Assembly (NCBI GenBank): GCA_024138015.1
Contig: JAMXBB010000011.1
Span: 69,038,679-69,102,678, forward strand
Direction of reading: 5' to 3'
From: Lumnitzera littorea
Lineage: Eukaryota; Streptophyta; Magnoliopsida; Myrtales; Combretaceae
DNA: 64,000 bases
This document shows positions 21,400 through 34,589 of this stretch, piece after piece. Position 1 is the first letter of the stretch, and every line of letters starts with the position of its first letter. The notes under the pieces are model-generated. The model was not told where the DNA came from and made no database searches. It was given only the letters and a program-made list of their open reading frames with translations. The translations under genes and the position numbers were made by a program.

Positions 21400-24321
21400 G
21401 ATTTGCTACGTAAAGTTTAGGGCGATTGGTTAAAGGATCCAATCAAACCTAAATTATTATAATGATGTTAGAAATATTAATAAAAGTGACCTTGTAAATT
21501 TGAATTTAAGAAAATAAGTAATAAAATAATAAAATATCATAATATCAAATTATAAGTATATTACCTATTATTTATTGAAAATACGTAAAAACTAGTTTCG
21601 ATAAATAACGAGTCATTAAAGATAAATTATATGCATACTAAAAATCATAGAATTATATAAATAATATTTAGTAGTATTTACTTATACTCTATATGTATTT
21701 ATATGTAGGTAAAAATACATGAAATTACCCAAAATATCCGAAAAATGCTAAAAAAAGCCAAATAATTAAATAAAATTACAAAAAAATAAAGAAAAAAATT
21801 GAAAAGGAAGGATTTGTCTAGAATTAGGTCATGGTAGGTTAGGGTAGAAAGAAAAAAATTGAACCAATTAAAAGAAACTAACTAAAAAGTCAAAATAGGA
21901 AGAAGATAAGGCTAATGTCAACTCAAAATTAATGAAAAAATTCCTATGTAGATCTATAAATACCTAAACCCTATCAAAAGCTCATTTGGTCTATTTGGAG
22001 TCTTAAAAAACTAGGGAGAACCAAAAAAGAGAGAAAAGAGGGGTTTTTTTATAAAATTTAGAAAAAATCTGTACAATTAGGACTTTTAAACCAAACCCAC
22101 GATCTACAGCTAACTGGAACTAAACCACCATCATCAACACACCCCACCACCATCGCTTAGGCTGATTGACAACTCTAAGACCACCATTGGTGGTCGAAAG
22201 TCCAACGGCCAGGTGAATCTAATTTCAACTTGATTTTATTTAATTTATTAAAATTATCACTTTTATCTAGAAAAATTATGAAATTTAGTATTATGATGTT
22301 TTTATGTATGTAGATTTAGGGAAAAATATTGGTTTGATTTAATTATATTTGGAAATATATAGTGTTTAAGAAACCGTGTAAACTCAAGTATATTTCTATT
22401 TAAAAATAAATAGCCTTAGAAGTGTAGTTTTAAGCTCAAAATTTTTGTATAGACTACTTGAGAGATATAGAATAGTGATATGAAGCCTTTTTTTTTTTTC
22501 AGAAATGAATTTTCAAAAATTTTAAGCCTTTAAAATATATATAATTAGTGATTTTGCGGTTAATTAATGATTAATTGAATAATTACTAATTTAGTATATA
22601 ATTAGGTGTTTTAAAATGTTCATATCTAATGTGGTATGATAATTGTAGCATTTGGAGTAGTATATGTAATTATTATGAGTATTGTATAGTAAATATATGT
22701 AATTTTAATAGTATGTGGAATTGGAATTATAATAAATATAAAATATTAAGTTAAAATGGATAATATAATAATAATATTACTATATAATAAATTTGGTAGG
22801 AAACTTAAATTTAGGTAATTATATGAAAAATATAAAAAATTTTTACATCGAAAGTAAATTCGGTATATAAATGAGGATTAGAATGTACCATGTAGACTAG
22901 AATAATGCTTAAGTATTAAAAGTGATACTTAGAATACTCGAGCCTAATGTGATTAATTTCACATTAGGGTTCGGAATGCATTTTTTAGATTTACGTATAG
23001 TACCCATAGTTGAAACTAAATTAGAACTTAAATTGAAACTACATTCAGAAATTGAATCTAAAACTAACTTAGAACGAATCGGTAATAAATAATAATATAT
23101 ATATATGCAAAAATTGAGTTAAATCATAGCATAAAGTATATATATATCATCGGAATATAAATACTAAAAGTGTATTTATATTATAGGACATGCGCAGACT
23201 AGTGACCTATGACCAATTAAGTAAGCTAACTAAACCTTTCATGTAAGTTGAGTTCAATACTTTATTGTATATTGGAATACTATTTTAAAGTACTTAGAGG
23301 CTTAGGATTGTGTATGATTGGAATTGTAAGTAGTTATATGCATGTGCTTGTATGTATTTAACTTCATGTTGAAATTTGTGTTATGTTTGGTGACTAATGT
23401 AAATTGAATGGTATGATATTGTTTGATTACCCTAAACCATATCAAAATCATAACCGATCTAAATACCTTAATTAGACATTTATTGCAACCTTTTAGGAGA
23501 TTATTAAGATTCTCTAACCAAACACCGATACCTTTGAAAAAGATAGCACTAGATATTATAATGGTTTTTTCTTCATCCTTAGCTGAACTAAGTGATAGGA
23601 GAAAAGGTCGCGATAAGGATGAAGATAATGATTCGAATGATAGTCTTAGGGAGAGTAGTATCTCCATTGCACAAACTTAGGTCTGGTTGTGAACTGTTGT
23701 ATAAACATAAGAACTCCTCAACCCGAATTAAAGTGAGTAAATTAAAGTGAGTAAAATTACTTTAATTTCACAATGGACTAGACCACATTGTGTAATAGTA
23801 TTTACGTGTTGCATTGCATATAATTAATTGTTTGATAACCCTGTTTATATTTGTTATACATTCACAAGTCTCTAACCTAACTTACTAAGCAATGGTTACT
23901 TATATCCTTATAAATTCTCTTACAAGTTCTGACTGATATGCTATAGTTTAATTATCCTGAGATTAGTGTTTTTTTGAAGCGCTATGGGGAAGTGAGAATC
24001 AATTGGTTGTATGATTAAGTCTTTTAAATGTCTTGCTAGTACTTTTAAGTTTATGAACTAGTATCATGATATGTTAGTTAACAGACTGTCATAACATGCA
24101 TAATTTTCTAGGATTATCGGATAATTTGAATGTAATTATATATATATAATTTAAGGATTTTGGCTTTTTATGTATTGAGCTGTTTACTTTGAAGTAAGGA
24201 TTCATAGACGCCTTGTGTAAATTATATCTATGATAAGGATTATGAGGTTAGTTACCATTACAAATTAGTTTACACGGTGGGACTATTGTGACTCTATAAC
24301 TTTCAACTTCGGAATGTAACA
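21400..24321 (+). repeat. Long LTR-like repeat, copy A
   Basis: One of four copies of an approximately 3-kb unit. Shared landmarks in order: a CGATYGGTTAAA region, ATTAATAAAAGTGA, a TATAAATA box (21955-21962), AGCTCAAAATTTTT (about 22435), TAGCTGAACTAAGTGATAGGAG (about 23580), CTTACTAAGCAATGGTTRC (about 23880), CGCCTTGTGTAAATTATATCTATGA (about 24215) and an end reading GGGACTATTGTGACTC...GGAATGTAACA. The TATA box and the xTGACA/xTAACA end suggest an LTR of a gypsy type with very long LTRs. No TG start was defined, so LTR status is an inference. Confidence 0.7.
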
Positions 24322-25470
24322 TATTTGGGTTTAAAATAATTTACTAAAATTTGAAATCTATTGATCCCTCTTCCTTTTTGGGCTAAAACCTTTTGTTCTT
24401 GGTCCTAAATGGGCTCTTCTTCTATTTTTCCAATTCAACAATTAATAGGCCTAACTAATTTGTATATTTTTACCTACATTTTAATAAAAACAAATTTTTG
24501 TTTATACTTTTCCTCCATGTGCGGGTCTGACCTATGAGCTTCTAGGGGAGTCCAATTTGAAATTTTGGTCCAATTTTATTAGTTTGCTAGTTTAAATGCT
24601 AATTTGCTAATTAATCTAATTAACCCTATTGTAATCAACCTAAATTAAATTCTAAATATTATTTTACATGGAAAAATAAAATCATTATCCAAATTTTTAA
24701 GCATACCGTGGGGTTTGTTGGGGTTGCCCTAAATAATTTTCTCTAATTTTTGCTAAATCTACATATTTCCTAAATCATAGTGTAATGATATTAAATAATA
24801 TGTTAAAATTTTTTCAAGAACAACCAAATAAAGGAAAATACCTCAAGAATACGTGTACATATATTTCGGCCCATATGTATATGCATATATATTTATTTTA
24901 CATCTTATTGTTAGATTTTTAAGAAACTGTATCTATATACTTATATGTTTTGAAATATATATACCTACCATTATATGTTGTTGTTTTAAGAAGAAAATCA
25001 AAATAAGCCTACGAGACCACTATATAAATATTTCAGTCTACCCCTAAATCTATGTTTATTTAATAAATTTTTGTTAATTTCCTAAGAAAATACATTACTC
25101 ATAAGATATATATATATATATATATATATATTATGTTACATTTATAGTCATGTACATGTAATCATGTTTATGTATACATGCATACTCCAAATATACATAC
25201 ATTCACTTTTCCTAATACACTAATAAATAAAGGAAAATACACATGAAAAGTCAAGATACAAAGAAACTAAAGAAAGCACATAGAAGAAATGTACACAAAG
25301 GAGAAAATACTAGGGTTGCTTCTTGAATGCACTTGAAGTGGAGGTTTCTAAGAGGCTTTATTATATCTTCGACTTCTTGTTCTTACTTGTCTAAAGACTT
25401 CTTAAGAACTCCCCTTAGTGTTTAAATCTTGGTTAAGGAATGGAGTAAAGATGTACTAAAGTTGGTATAT
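24322..25470. other. AT-rich DNA with a (TA)n tract
   Basis: Simple-sequence rich; a TA repeat runs at about 25107-25131. No gene or bounded repeat is visible. Confidence 0.4.
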
Positions 25471-26870
25471 CATATAAGGTAAGTGCACCTATCAAATTAT
25501 AGTAGAACGGATATAAGTTCGAATGTCGATCCATTAATGACCCCGAATACTAGTAATAACTTTTGCTCTATTATTTATTCTAATAAATTCAATTCTTTAA
25601 ATTAAAATTGCGGCAACAAATTAAATTAATCAAACAATCAAGAACCAAACAAGAAAGCAAAATTATAAAGATTTAATTCAAGACTCAATGTCGTACCTAG
25701 AACTTGATTCTCTAGATCTACACATGCTACTTTCACTAAAGATAATATAACTTAATCTTTAATTTTTCTTGATTGGGAGAATTCTCTTTTAAAGTTAATA
25801 ACTTCCTCAAACTTATTAAACTTATTAACCATAATCTTAGATTACCTAATAAAATACCTTCACCACAGCATAATATAAGATCACATTAATGCATAGCGAA
25901 TTTTCTTAAAAATAATATTAAAGATAATATTATTGATATGGAAGAATCTTGCAATTTATCTTTAACATTACACAAACTCTTATCAAATATGGTAGATCTA
26001 ATTACATAAGAAATCTCTCAATTTTTTTGTACAATATCATATTTAAATTAATAACCTATAGAATTATCAATCTAAAATATGCAAGGACACATAATTGATT
26101 TAAAAAAGAATAAAGATCCTCATTAGATCTAAATAAAACCAAGTATCACATGTGAGATCTAGGTTCTATAAGACCTAGATACAAAATGTTCTACTCTATT
26201 CTCATGATAAAATAATGATATTTAATAAAAACTAAAAAAAAAATTAGAAGAAATAAATCATGAGTCTAGCAAGACAGTTCTTGAATCTTGAGATTTTGAA
26301 GTCTTGATGCAATATGCTCTCTTGAGTGTTTCATTTTTGAAAAATTCTCAAAAAGTCGAATCAAAAGTTTTGTCTAAAAAAAATCCTAAAGAAGCTTTAT
26401 ATAAGAGTTAAGAAAAAATAAGGCAGCTGTAAACAATACGAACGGGTGACATGACCACATCATTAGGTCATGTCACTCTCGTTTGAAATATCTTCTTATC
26501 TTCTTTTTTTTTTTTTCTCGAAATCTTGGAAATGACACGATTAAGGAAATGATCGTATCTTTTGGACATGTCACTCACATCCATGATTAAAATTATGCTT
26601 CAAATTCCCCTGACAACAATACAATCATATCATTCGGTCATGTTGATCTTCAAAACTTCATAACTTCCTCATTTTAGCTCCAAATTGAGTAAAACTTGTT
26701 TCTATCTTCTTGTTCTCTCACAAAGATCATTTCAAAACCTAAAAAATAATATTTTACTCCATCCATTAAATATCATTTTCCAAAAATAAACTCAAAATTC
26801 AAGGAAAAATAATAAAAAAATCACGATTAAATTATAATCAATTTAAAGCTTATCAGTGTATAATAGAGCA
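25471..26870. repeat. Unclassified LTR-element-like remnant
   Basis: The start AAGTGCACCTATCAAATTAT with GTCGATCC soon after, and the later repeated words GTCATGTYAC near 26445-26580, are phrases I associate with decayed plant LTR retrotransposons. There are no coding domains and no boundaries, so class and orientation are not assigned. Confidence 0.35.
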
Positions 26871-28800
26871 TTTAGAATAAGTTGAGAAAAGGAAGAAAAT
26901 GAGAGAGTAAGATAGGGTGACAATTCAATGGGGAAGGGAATGTGGAGTATGTTTTTAGTGTTTAATTATGAGAAAATTAAAAAAAAATAAAAAATAAAAG
27001 GGAGTAGGGAGCTTGCTTTAACTGGCGGTGAGATGAAAAAGGAGAGAAAGGGTGTTTTGATTTGTACTTGGTCAAATTTTCAAGGCATGGATACACTTAG
27101 TAATCCTTGATTAATGGATTAGGTAAAGAAGCTTGTCTAGCTTAAATCACATCAAGAAGAAAAAGATATCTAGTAGAAGTACTTGTATAATATATATTAT
27201 AATGTGCACATGGCGCCACATGCATGTGTCTAGGGGTTTAATTGTGGTTTTAATAATTTATTTATTTAATTGACTTAATTAAATTATTTGTTAATATTTA
27301 AAATTATATCTATTCAATCGTTAGTGATTTTTATGCAATTCCGTGTATTTAGAGATAATTTTATAGGATTAGGGTCTTATTAGTATTGGGGTTAATTTTA
27401 AGGTTTTACGAGTTTAGGGTTTAGGTTTTAGGGTTTTCATTTGATTCGTAGTTTAAATTTAAGGTTACACGTACTTGGAGTTTTGAGTTTTCATACGCAA
27501 TTGAGGTCTTCGAACACTAATTTAGAGCTCTCGAATTCGTTTTAAGGTTTTGAGGTAAAAGTTTTTATCGGTTTTAATTCCTTCTATTTTGTGAACTTTA
27601 GGAAATATTTATTAGTACTCGCGTTTGGTTGTATATCTAGAACGCAAAATTTACAAGGTTTATAATACTAAACTATATGTATCCTCTTAAAATAGGTAGG
27701 ATTTAATCTTGATTAAAAGTAGTTAATAAAATGTTAGTTGTTAATAAAATAGCTTGAAAAAGGTTTAACAAATTATTAGAAACAAGACATTTGGAATGAG
27801 GTATCAAAATAAAGAGGAATAAAAGAATATGTGCACCAAACTCTACTTAGACCAACAGGCTATGTTCCTTAGCAAGACATGCTCTAGGTTGTACTCCTTA
27901 ACACAATTTAGAAACTACACTTACACGGTCATGGCTTGACCATACACACCGTCTTGCAACTCCAAAATTCAATGAAACTTCTCCCCTTTCCCACAAATCC
28001 ACATTCTCATGATTCCTCAACTAAGCCTCTAAATTCTATTAGCACTAATCATTCTAAACATCCTTTTGCTCATTATAATTAAATTTAACAATAAAAATTT
28101 AGCCTTGTCTATGAATGAAATACTTACGTGGATTTCAATGTCCTTATAGCAAATTGAAACTTCCAAAATTCATTCTCCTAAATTTAGTATTCATCAAATC
28201 TTTATTTTCAACTCATAAACTTCAAGGATCTCTTGATTAACAACAATTTCAACCTAATTCCTTTTATCATGATCTATCAATACACATTAGATTTTCAAGA
28301 AGGAGCGGCTTATTTATGGAATTGTTAGACATAGCAACATTTCCATCACACCAAATCTTTGCCTTATCCGTAACCCATGAGAAAGTTGTTTTCTTAAGGT
28401 TTCTTCTTAAATCAATTCTAATCAATTCGCAACATTTGGGTTTCGACATTTGTTGAATCACTCTAGCCATGATTTGAAATTCTCTCTTACGAACCTTCAA
28501 CAAATTATTGATGTTAAATTCGATTTCACCACATTTCTTTCATAAAACAAACATTTCTTACCTTTGTCCTTTGTGATCTACATGAAGGAGTCTCCATTTA
28601 CCAAGAAGAGACTGCCAAGAGAGGCAATATTCACTTTAGTAGAGATGAAAATAACCTAAAGTTTCCGCTCAAATCGTTATATAATCCCCCTAGTCTTTTA
28701 CCAAAATACCGTTTTCTCAATTCTCTTATTATTTTAAGCACCTTAGCCTATCAATCCCCTTTCTATTTATTTTATTATTTTTTTCCTCTAAAGTTTTTAC
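26871..28800. other. AT-rich DNA; telomere-like words near 27370-27550
   Basis: No gene recognised. Between about 27370 and 27550 there are several TTTAGGGTTT/TTTTAGGGTTTT words on the plus strand, the opposite sense to the 10281-10560 cluster. The minus-strand frame at 28267-28503 has no recognisable domain. Confidence 0.4.
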
Positions 28801-29136
28801 TAAAGGTGTGTAAGTGGGCTTTGACCCGCGAGCTAGCCCATTTAACTCGCTTTTTAAGCGGGTTTGGACCAAGGTTTTTTGGTTCGTTTAAAAAGCGAGC
28901 CAAATAAGCCTGGGCCCTTTAACCCACATGCCAAAATGGGCCAGTTTGGGCTGGCCCATTTAGCAAATCCATAACTTTGGCCTACAGGTTGGCCTATTTA
29001 ATTTACTTTTTAAGGAGTTTGGGTTAAGGTTTTTTTGCCTGTTGAAAAAGTGAGTAAAATAAGTCCAGCCCATTTAACCTGCAGACTATAGTAGGTTGAG
29101 TCAAGTTGGCCTATTTAACTCATTTGCACACCTCTA
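28801..29136. mobile_element. hAT-type MITE, copy 2
   Basis: A 336-bp element starts TAAAGGTGTGTAAGTGGGC and ends TTTGCACACCTCTA, inverted ends of about 14 bp. It is flanked by a perfect 8-bp duplication, GTTTTTAC, at 28793-28800 and 29137-29144. Internally it is rich in GGCCCATTTAA and AAGGTTTTTT words like copy 1 and can fold back on itself. The 8-bp duplication and A-GGTG ends point to hAT. Non-coding. Confidence 0.92.
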
Positions 29137-29189
29137 GTTTTTACATAAATTGAAAAAAACAATTCACAACATTAAAAAAGAAAGATAAG

Positions 29190-30770
29190 TTATCGTAAGA
29201 AGCAAGAAGGTTAGAAATTTCAAATTTTTGGTCAAGAATTCAAGTTAAACAATCAAACATCATAAAAGCCTAGCTCCACTTTATTGAATATATTTAGAAA
29301 ACACATTTAATTCCATTTCATTTAAGTTAGTTTAATATCCATGGAGGTTTTTAATTAAGGAGGATCAATCTAAGCATTCGAAAGCTCATATTAATAAGTT
29401 TCTCTAGATTTTTGAAATTCATTAGTCATTGCAGAGAAGATTAAAAATAATTTGTTTTCAAGAGATTAAGTTAGAAGCTAATGAAGTTTCATACAAGCTA
29501 CGTGAGGTTCAAAGCTAATTTACTGAAGAGTAAAAACATGTTCAAATTTATAATAGTTATGAAATGGATAAGGTTGCTTGTAAGAAAATAAATGGGTGTT
29601 GATATTTCTAAGAAAGATAAGAAGAGCTCAGTAGTTTAAATTTTGAAAAGAGATATTTTGAATATTTAAGGATAAGGTCAAGCTATTCAAGCTCATCAAG
29701 AAATATCGGATATTTCAAGGAATAAGAGATTTACTCCAAATTTTGTGCACAAGTTATTTGAAGATTATCTACATGAATTCTATAAGGAATCATGAGCAGA
29801 TTTGTTTACATAGCAAGAGTCATGAGAAAATTGAGTTTTATATAGAATGAGTTGTTCAAGTTTTAATTTGAATCAATCAAGCTAAAAAATATTTGATAAT
29901 TCAAAAATATCACAATTTCCAAAGATTATTTTCAGGATGGGATCAAAGGATTTTGTAGGATCATCTAGACTCAACGTTCAAACCATTGGCAAGTATTTAA
30001 AATGTTCAAATTTAAAGTTAGAGAGATTTGTGCTCCTATTATCAAGGGATGTTATCTACAACTACAAAAAAGATTATTCATTCATTAAGCATATCTCCAA
30101 GAAATAGGAGTTTACTAGCTATTATTTTAAGATTTATTCAATATAATTCAAGATTGAAGTAGAACAAGATATATAAAGATCGATCAAATTCACTCTACTC
30201 TTACTCATGAACGTCAAGTGAACTTAGAAACTATCTTAGAAACTTGATTAGAGACTAATTAAGCCAAGGTTTTCATTACTTATTCTTTTGTTTATTAAGC
30301 TAGCATTGTAAAGAGGATTTGTGTTCTTTGTATCCTTGTTTACTCGAATACTTTGTGAGAATTAGTTTGATAAGACTATGAGAGAGATTAAGGATTTCTT
30401 AGGAGGCTTATGAATTAGCTTGGGGAAAAGCTAGGTAGACAGGAAAAAAAAGTTATTGTAGCCAAAGCATTTGGCTTATTCCTAATTGTAACCTCTTCAA
30501 TTTTTATTTAGATATAGGGGAGTGACACCAGTATAGATGGAGTTAGAAGGGCGAATGTAGGCATAAGGTCGAATCACTACAATCTCAAAGTCCAATTTTT
30601 CTTCTTCCTTCTCTTATTTAATTTCCTACATATTTTACTATTGTTTTTACCTAGGTGTTAGATAATTAAACTGCTACATATCATATGTAAGTGTTAAGAC
30701 AGGACTCATTTTAATTTGAAAAGAATTAAATTTTTATTAAAGATATTAGTTCACCCCTATCTTAATAGAG
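29190..30770 (+). repeat. Relic of the 14929-16342 LTR family
   Basis: Shares with the solo LTR at 14929 the words TTAGCTCCACTWKATYGA, ATTCCATTTCAYTTAAG, long runs of AAGATTATTT-type sequence and the final region with ACTATTGTT/TTAACCTAGG-type AT-rich leader and TTCACCCCTATC near 30745. It lacks the TGTTGGATATC start, so it is 5'-truncated. No target duplication was found. Confidence 0.5.
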
Positions 30771-31812
30771 ATATCCATAAAGATATCCATAATCCAAATT
30801 AAATTAATTTAATCCCCATATTATACATAACTTTTTCTTACAAGAACTTAAGAGACAAGGGTCATCAATTTAAAGATCAAGACTCTGTTAAGTAATGATA
30901 GTAGTAATAGTAATGATAATATTTACAAGTTAATGATTAAATAAATTGGACTAATATCGATTGAACCCCAAACTAATCAAGCCAAATTGGTCTAAGGATA
31001 AAGGTGCAACCAAGGCAAGTCCAAGATGGGTCTTGTGAAACCCAAACTTACCCCTAAAAGGTTTAGCCTAGATTCTTATAAAAATCAATAGGATTTTACC
31101 TCATATTTCCAAAACTCACCCCTATAAGGTTCTTAACCCAATAGGAGTGAGTTTTTATAAGGTTCAAATGACCTTACAAAGGTGGTTAGTTTAGATGAGA
31201 TAACAGAAAGTAGGGTAGAAAGTAGCTAAATAGAATTAAGATTATACTTATTAACTTGCATACAAATGAAATTTGTAAATTAGATGTGCTATATAGTGTA
31301 GAACTTGTATAGGGTATGCATATTCCATAGGTTAAGAGAAAATATTTTTATTAATATATTATTTTTTACTGGGTTAAGTTTCTTTATAATCTCAAAACTT
31401 GGCTTTAAATTTGATATTTCTCTATAGGATTTTTATTGAGTTGGGTAGGTCAAGTATTATATAACAACCTACCTGGTTGCATCCATATCTAAGTAGCAAA
31501 GTGGTTCATCTTTCCAAAACTAGTACACTCAATGCCTTATCTCATGTGATAACTGGATTGATTTAATTCAACTTAAGTTAATTGACTTAATTAATGATGA
31601 ATCAAGTTTATTAAATGATAATGAAAAACTAATCAAGATGGGTATGGATTGAGTATATTGACAATTCTTGATCATTTTTTTTTATTTTAAGTAATATAAG
31701 ATATTAATTGAAAATGTAAAACAATCAAGCAATATTAATAATAAGTGTGGAAATTTAAAAAAGGTAGGGATAGAGAAATCGAACTCGGATATAACGTAGA
31801 GTTTGGATTGCC
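30771..31812. other. AT-rich DNA, nothing recognised
   Basis: No coding frame or bounded repeat. The phrase GATATCCATAA is duplicated in tandem at about 30770-30795. Confidence 0.35.
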
Positions 31813-32227
31813 CTTACTCTCTACAACATACAATCACCTTCAATCAAAGATTTCACACACTTTTATTTAAACTCTTAATCAAAGCTCCAAGAGTTACATA
31901 AGTTCGCAACACACAATGACATACAAATCACAATTATAATACATATTGAATCTCAATGTTGTAGTGTTTTTTTTTACAATGACTTTACAACTTGCAAACC
32001 TTCAAGCACTGCACTCAAATTTCTCTTACTCTCCATAGTATACAATCACCTCCAATTGGAGATTTCACACTACTTTTATTTAAACTTTTAATCAAAGTTC
32101 CAAGAGTTACATAAGTTCACAACACACAATAAATCACAAATCACAATTACAATACACATTGAATCTCATTGTTGTAGTGTTTTTCTTACAATGACTTAAT
32201 AACTTGCAAACCTTTAAGCACTGCAAC
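31813..32227 (+). repeat. Tandem duplication, two units of about 210 bp
   Basis: Unit 1 starts near 31813 and unit 2 near 32026. Both contain CTTACTCTCYAYARYATACAATCACC, GAGATTTCACAC-like sequence, CTTTTATTTAAACTYTTAATCAAAG, AAGAGTTACATAAGTTCRCAACACACAAT and TTGTAGTGTTTTT, then ACTTGCAAACCTTYAAGCACTGCA. The units differ at scattered positions and by a small deletion in unit 2. Non-coding; 5' and 3' edges are approximate. Confidence 0.85.
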
Positions 32228-34589
32228 AAAATTAATAAAATAAGAGAATGCTAAATATTGTAGAAGAATTTCAGTTCTCTAGTGCTCTTTGACAGGTTAG
32301 TAAGTACACATCACCTCACTAAAATCTTCCCGTTATAGTGCATTAAATGCTCCAATTACTAATTTTTGCCAATTATTGACAAGATGACTTTCTCTTGACC
32401 GATAGGATGAAAAGTTTGATTCATCACTATCTTCAGCATTGTCTTGAATGTTTATTCAAATGGTTTAGGAAATAGAAGGCTAGAATCTGAGTCTAACACC
32501 ATAAGATAGTCACCCTACACTCCAACATGTTGGTGTGGGCAAAATTATGGCATGCCAACATTTTTTTCTATCAACATGTTGACTCTTTATAGTCTAACTC
32601 TTCACTTGTCCTTTAATAGCACACTTTGTACAAACACACACAAACTTCTTTGGCTAAAAAAAAAAAAAGAAAAAGGAAAACATACACAAAATTATCCAAC
32701 AACTTGTAAGCATTCCAGTCATAAACTCAAGGATCAAGGATTCCAAATTCATTAAGAGTAAATTGCAATTTTAAGGTTTTGCAAGTAAATATTCATTTTG
32801 CAATTAACTCAATTACTTTAACTAACTTAGTTTTGATCTCATCAAAATTAATTATGAACCTTTGGTTCAACAGAAAAAGCTAGATTAATTAAATTAATGA
32901 GCTTTTCAATGGATCGAGACCAAATTTCAAATTTTAATTAGGCTCATTTCCCTTAACTAAGCCTATACCATCTATGGGCCCCAAGTTTTATAAGAATCTT
33001 GAAACTTAAAATTTCACCAAACATGATTGACTTAAAATATACTTTGGTCTAAATAGTAATGTTTTTAATTGAAATATTTAATTTAATGGGCCTAACTAGA
33101 CCCAAATTGGTTAAGCCCATTTTCCTCATTAGGACTCACAACCTGATCAGCCTCAATCAAAGATAAAGCCTTTTAAACATTAAATATAACAAGATCTTGA
33201 AAGCAATAAGTAATTGAAGCTCAATTGGACAATAATGATAATGATATTCTTAATAGATTAATCAATTTGATTGATTCCAGTGAAAACAATTCCATCAAAA
33301 CTCATTTGGCCCATTAAACTCCTTAAATCTCATAATTTATATGGACCTTAACTAACTTATGGATTGGACTTAAAGGACTTGAAAATAAGTTGGTGAAATA
33401 TGATTGACTAATTGTGACTTGAAGAATAATATATTAACTTTTAGTTATTGGCTGATCAACTTGCTAGTCAAATATTTATATCATTTGCAACCTAACTTCT
33501 TGCACAAATACGCAGTGACCTTGCATGTTGCGTGATAGGATAGAAATATTTAGTTGAACTAATACATAAACTCGATCCAAATAAATTAATTGCTATTTGT
33601 GTTTAGTCTTCTCTATTTAGTAAGAGACACTCTTAGACTGAGCTACATCTGGACTTGTAGTTTTGGGAGGATATAGTACATTTAGGAGCTTAGACCATTA
33701 CAAATGACTTGATGGATAGTTGATAGGAGGGAATTATGTTGACATTAGTCATTAAAAGTGTTCAATGATGACTGTATGAAAGGTGGTGACCTCTATACAA
33801 GATTACTTTCTTGGTGTTGGTGCATAGAGTCTAGAACAACTCCTACAATCCTAATAGTCCTTTGGAATCTCTCACTCCCATGTTCCTTGTCATGATATAA
33901 GTACTCTCGTGCTAGGTGCCTTATTGCTTAATAAGAATATACTTAATTGGAGTTGCTTATTACATTAATCATAGGCTTGAGTAACACGTTTATGTGACCA
34001 TGGTTGCTGTCATATTGGGTTCTTGTCAACTCACTTTTAATCTTTTTGAGGTGATGACCTCGATATAGACTTTACATATGATTTGCTTGTGATTGCAATA
34101 TAGGGCTTTGTAGGGATTTTGCTAGTGACATTGATTAGATGTGTATTTGGTTATCGTCATATTTTGAAACTATGGCCTTTATGACACTCTTTTTTATATT
34201 TGTACCATCGTAAACTTTATTATTGAGATACTATTTTGTAGAATATAACATACCATTTTTAAGCCTTGGTTGATCAACTAGCACTTTTTAGATTTGGTAG
34301 GCTTGTGTAACCTAAGTTTTGTTGATCATTATGAGACTTTATTACGATATTCAATAGTTGGTGTATATAATGTATATGTATATATATATATATGGTGTTC
34401 TAAATTAAATGTTCTTTACTCTTATATTGCAAAGCAAATTCCTACAACTTCGTTCTTTCTCAAACTTAATAAGGATTTTAGAAATTCTAAAATTGGTTGT
34501 AAACCCACTTAATAAATAGGAAAGCCACAGCGTGGACAACTTAAGTAGGAAACTTGGGGAACTAATGTGCCCTCTAGGATTCAAGGTAA
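32228..34589. other. AT-rich DNA without a recognised gene
   Basis: Frames here (32552-32755, 34294-34512) are low-complexity. The segment 33500-34000 looks like decayed LTR-element leader but has no defined ends. The last about 100 bases before 34590 may still be part of the LINE. Confidence 0.35.

Noticed and set aside
23423..23680. An 85-codon plus-strand frame with a charged C-terminus (RRKGRDKDEDND) inside repeat copy A
   Set aside because: The equivalent positions in copies B, C and D do not keep the frame open, so it is chance coding within an LTR-like repeat.
31813..32227. CRISPR-like array
   Set aside because: Only two long units without spacers, in plant nuclear DNA; it is a tandem duplication.
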